Shown here piece by piece: positions 62,190 to 64,000 of a stretch of 64,000 bases of DNA (positions within the stretch are counted from its first letter, which is position 1; each line of letters starts with the position of its first letter). The DNA comes from Alcaligenes sp. SORT26 (GTDB lineage Bacteria > Pseudomonadota > Gammaproteobacteria > Burkholderiales > Burkholderiaceae_B), in assembly GCF_017377875.1 (NCBI RefSeq), contig NZ_CP070975.1, positions 1,736,001-1,800,000 of the forward strand, written 5' to 3'. The notes beneath the pieces were generated by a model, which ran no database searches, was not told the DNA's origin, and saw only the letters and a list, made by a program, of their open reading frames with translations. The translations under genes and the position numbers were made by a program.

Positions 62190-62705
62190 TCAGCCGCCGT
62201 TTGCTTTGGGCAAGATGCCCTCTTGATTGAGCTTGAGCATCAAACGCATCAGCAAATCTCGTTCTTTTGCGTCGAAATGACTCATTAACTCAGCAACCCA
62301 AACGTAATGAGCAGGCAAGGCTTTTCCCAGGACGTCGGCGCCATGCTCTGTCAGACGAACTAACCAGGCACGACGATCTTGAGGATGCTGTTCCCGATCA
62401 CAGAGGCCAGCCACTTCCATACGATCAATAATGCGAGTCATCGTCTGTGACGTAACCGAGACACCGTCAGCCAGCGTGCCAATGCTCAAGCCGTCCGGGT
62501 TACGTTTCAGCAAAATCAGCACAAAGAACTGCGTCTGCGACAAGCCGGAAGTGCGATCAAGATTGACTTCAAAAGCCGACAACATTTCACTGGTTGCCGA
62601 AGCCCAGACAAGCCAAGTCTGCAAACCGTCCACGTCCGGGTTGCTGTACTCGGCGCCCAGCGTCACCAGAGTGTCGTAGCTAGGAAGATCCTTGAGTTCA
62701 AACAT
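62190..62705 (-). CDS. MarR-family regulator of the MFS gene
   Basis: The 171-residue protein has a MarR winged helix (LSQTQFFVLILLKRNPDGLSIGTLADGVSVTSQTMTRIIDRMEVAGLCDREQHPQDRRAW). MarR proteins are often repressors whose ligands are substrates of the efflux pump they control. It is the first gene of a unit with the MFS carrier and the exported protein. A TAGGT-type palindrome lies about 50 bases upstream. Confidence 0.9.
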   Translation of the reverse strand: MFELKDLPSYDTLVTLGAEYSNPDVDGLQTWLVWASATSEMLSAFEVNLDRTSGLSQTQFFVLILLKRNPDGLSIGTLADGVSVTSQTMTRIIDRMEVAGLCDREQHPQDRRAWLVRLTEHGADVLGKALPAHYVWVAELMSHFDAKERDLLMRLMLKLNQEGILPKANGG

Positions 62706-62746
62706 CGCACTGCCATGTAATCATTATGGCTGAAATGTAGCTGACT

Positions 62747-62760
62747 ACCTATTTGTAGGT
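62747..62760. promoter_or_regulatory. Candidate MarR operator
   Basis: ACCTA-TTTG-TAGGT is a perfect 5-base inverted repeat in the region between the divergent MarR and DinB-type genes. MarR proteins often bind such short palindromes near their own promoter. Confidence 0.45.
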
Positions 62761-62879
62761 CAAGAGCTTAAAAAAAACAATAATCTGGCTCAATACTGTT
62801 GATCGCAATCACCGCCTTGCTCCATCAACATGTTTGAATAAATAATCTTTCTTACCTCACGAAATCCATAAGAGCCCCC

Positions 62880-63404
62880 ATGACACCCCAAACAGCAATC
62901 CGGATGGCCTCGTATAACAGCCAGATGAACCGTCGTGTTTATGATGCAGCAGCACGTTTATCTTTTGACGAACTGCATCAAAACCGAGGAGCATTTTTTG
63001 GTTCGCTGTTCCAAACCCTGACGCATATTGCAGTGGGTGACACAACCTGGTTGCTTCGTTTCGCCGAGCACCCCGATGCCTTGGTATTGCGGGAAAAAAT
63101 GGCTGCCTTTACCGCACCCAACGCCTTGGATCAAAAGCTTTTCAACACCTTGCCAGAGCTGGAGCAGTATCGCGGTACTTTGGATAGAATTATTGAAGAA
63201 TGGGCCGGGTCACTGACACAGGCACAACTGAACCAAACGCTAAGCTTTACCAATATGGCAGGCAAGAATATGCAGAAAGACTTTGCACTTCTGGTAGCGC
63301 ACTTTTTCAACCACCAGACTCACCACCGCGGCCAGGCCAGCACCCTGCTGTCTCAGTCCGGTGTCGATATTGGGGTGACGGATTTGTTGGCTTTGGTGTC
63401 TTGA
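62880..63404 (+). CDS. DinB-family putative metal-dependent protein
   Basis: The 174-residue four-helix protein matches the DinB/YfiT fold: an N-terminal NRRVYDAAARLSFDELHQNRGAFFGSLFQTLTHIAVGDTTWLLRF with a first histidine, and a C-terminal HFFNHQTHHRGQASTLLSQSG with the other two. The three-histidine metal site appears complete. Members include thiol transferases and proteins of unknown role. It is divergent from the MarR gene, and a long inverted repeat follows. Confidence 0.88.
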   Translation: MTPQTAIRMASYNSQMNRRVYDAAARLSFDELHQNRGAFFGSLFQTLTHIAVGDTTWLLRFAEHPDALVLREKMAAFTAPNALDQKLFNTLPELEQYRGTLDRIIEEWAGSLTQAQLNQTLSFTNMAGKNMQKDFALLVAHFFNHQTHHRGQASTLLSQSGVDIGVTDLLALVS

Positions 63405-63424
63405 AAATTAATCGCCAATAAAAA

Positions 63425-63482
63425 TGTAGCCCCTGGGCCTCAAAAAATCGAAAAACCAAAGTTTTGAGGCCCAGGGGCTACA
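63425..63482. repeat. 21-base perfect inverted repeat
   Basis: Two perfect 21-base arms (63425-63445 and 63462-63482, from TGTAGCCCCTGGG at the left) flank a 16-base loop. The repeat sits between the convergent DinB-type and TonB-receptor genes. A run of A lies on the inner left arm and of T on the inner right arm, but there is no T-run outside. It may act as a strong two-way terminator or as a mobile-repeat remnant. Confidence 0.9.
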
Positions 63483-63543
63483 AATTCAGAAGGGATTGGT
63501 GAGTACGTCAGCTAGACCCTCCCACCCCTTGCATCAGCTCCCC

Positions 63544-64000
63544 TTAATACTGTGCCCGCAAAGACAGCATCACGTTCTGAGGCGCACCGTACCAGCCCTG
63601 GTTATAGAAGCCGATCTGCGAGTAGTACTTTTTATCGAACAGGTTATTCACATTCAGCGTGGCCGAGACGCGTTTGTTGAAGTCATAGCGTGCCATCAGA
63701 TTCACAAGGGCGTAGCTGCCCTGCTCTACCTTATGAACCTGCCGATTTGGACCCGTGGCGTTCTGGTACATGCGGTTCTGCCAATCAATCCCGCCCCCTA
63801 CGGTCAGCCCCTGCCAGTCTCCCGACAAGCGGTACGTGGTGTAGAGCTTGAACAAGGTGCGCGGCTTGCTAGTGTTGATCGGTTTGCCTTGGGCATCCTT
63901 GGCGGTGAAGGTCGTCAAGCTGCTGGCCAGATGCCAGCCCGGCAGCACCTCTCCCCCAACTTCCAGCTCTATCCCTTCCACTTTCGCCCCGGGAACCGGG
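63544..64000 (-). CDS. TonB-dependent siderophore receptor, C-terminal part
   Basis: The frame runs off the right edge of the window, so only the last 152 or so residues are seen. They contain EGIELEVGGEVLPGWHLASSLTTFTAKD, GGGIDWQNRMYQ and LNVNNLFDKKYYSQIGFYNQGWYGAPQNVMLSLRAQY. The NLFDKKYY motif and terminal aromatic residue identify the barrel end of TonB-dependent receptors, of the FhuE/FpvA-like siderophore type. It imports iron-siderophore complexes through the outer membrane with TonB energy. The Fur-regulated context is expected but its promoter is outside the window. Confidence 0.9.
   Translation of the reverse strand, partial: PVPGAKVEGIELEVGGEVLPGWHLASSLTTFTAKDAQGKPINTSKPRTLFKLYTTYRLSGDWQGLTVGGGIDWQNRMYQNATGPNRQVHKVEQGSYALVNLMARYDFNKRVSATLNVNNLFDKKYYSQIGFYNQGWYGAPQNVMLSLRAQY

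Overview
The window reads as a chromosomal segment of a betaproteobacterium, most likely of the family Alcaligenaceae and possibly Alcaligenes itself. This rests on the moderate GC content, the grpE-dnaK-dnaJ block with sigma-32-type promoters, the hrcA/nadK/recN and fur/bamE-dapB arrangements, a DUF2968 lipoprotein and a betaproteobacterial-style Tad cluster. The species is inference, since no 16S rRNA gene is present. No phage, integrase, transposase or CRISPR array was seen.

Positions 1-3253 hold the end of a cytochrome c operon (minus strand) and a MoxR ATPase / GNAT acetyltransferase / VWA-protein operon (plus strand). Positions 3347-17901 hold a nearly complete tight-adherence (Tad/Flp) pilus cluster on the minus strand: flp, tadV, tadE, a second TadE/F-like pseudopilin, cpaB/rcpC, secretin rcpA, tadZ, tadA, tadB, tadC, tadD, a DUF3613 protein, tadG and a sigma-54 activator, followed by a DUF2968 lipoprotein.

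Positions 18579-26667 are the most unusual part. Divergent from flp lies an orphan two-partner-secretion transporter (TpsB type). After it come two parallel modules, each with a near-perfect sigma-54 promoter, an upstream GTTACGTAAC palindrome plus a half-site, and a large Gly-rich repeat lipoprotein. The first lipoprotein is followed directly by a MarR-type regulator; the second is followed by a small third paralogue and then a MarR-type regulator. The Tad cluster encodes a sigma-54 activator about 15 kb away, so pili and repeat lipoproteins may form one co-regulated surface or biofilm programme. That link is inference.

Positions 26841-40738 are mostly housekeeping: an M16 peptidase, dnaJ, dnaK, grpE, hemH, hrcA, nadK, recN, fur, bamE and dapB. 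Positions 40980-48397 look like an accessory metabolic island: a fatty-acid-hydroxylase-family membrane enzyme, an FCD-type GntR regulator, an alpha/beta hydrolase overlapping an iron-type alcohol dehydrogenase, an MFS carrier, DctA and a second GntR regulator. A shared AGTTG-containing motif lies upstream of several of these genes. Positions 48394-50092 hold murB and a tRNA-Gly / tRNA-Cys / tRNA-Gly cluster.

Positions 50107-64000 hold a GMC oxidoreductase with a divergent AraC-type regulator, a large alpha/beta-hydrolase lipoprotein followed by a ten-copy hexanucleotide repeat, and a TetR-controlled tripartite efflux operon (TetR, DHA2 carrier, HlyD-type adaptor, outer-membrane factor). They also hold an unknown exported protein, an MFS carrier with a MarR regulator, a DinB-family protein and the C-terminus of a TonB-dependent siderophore receptor cut by the window edge.
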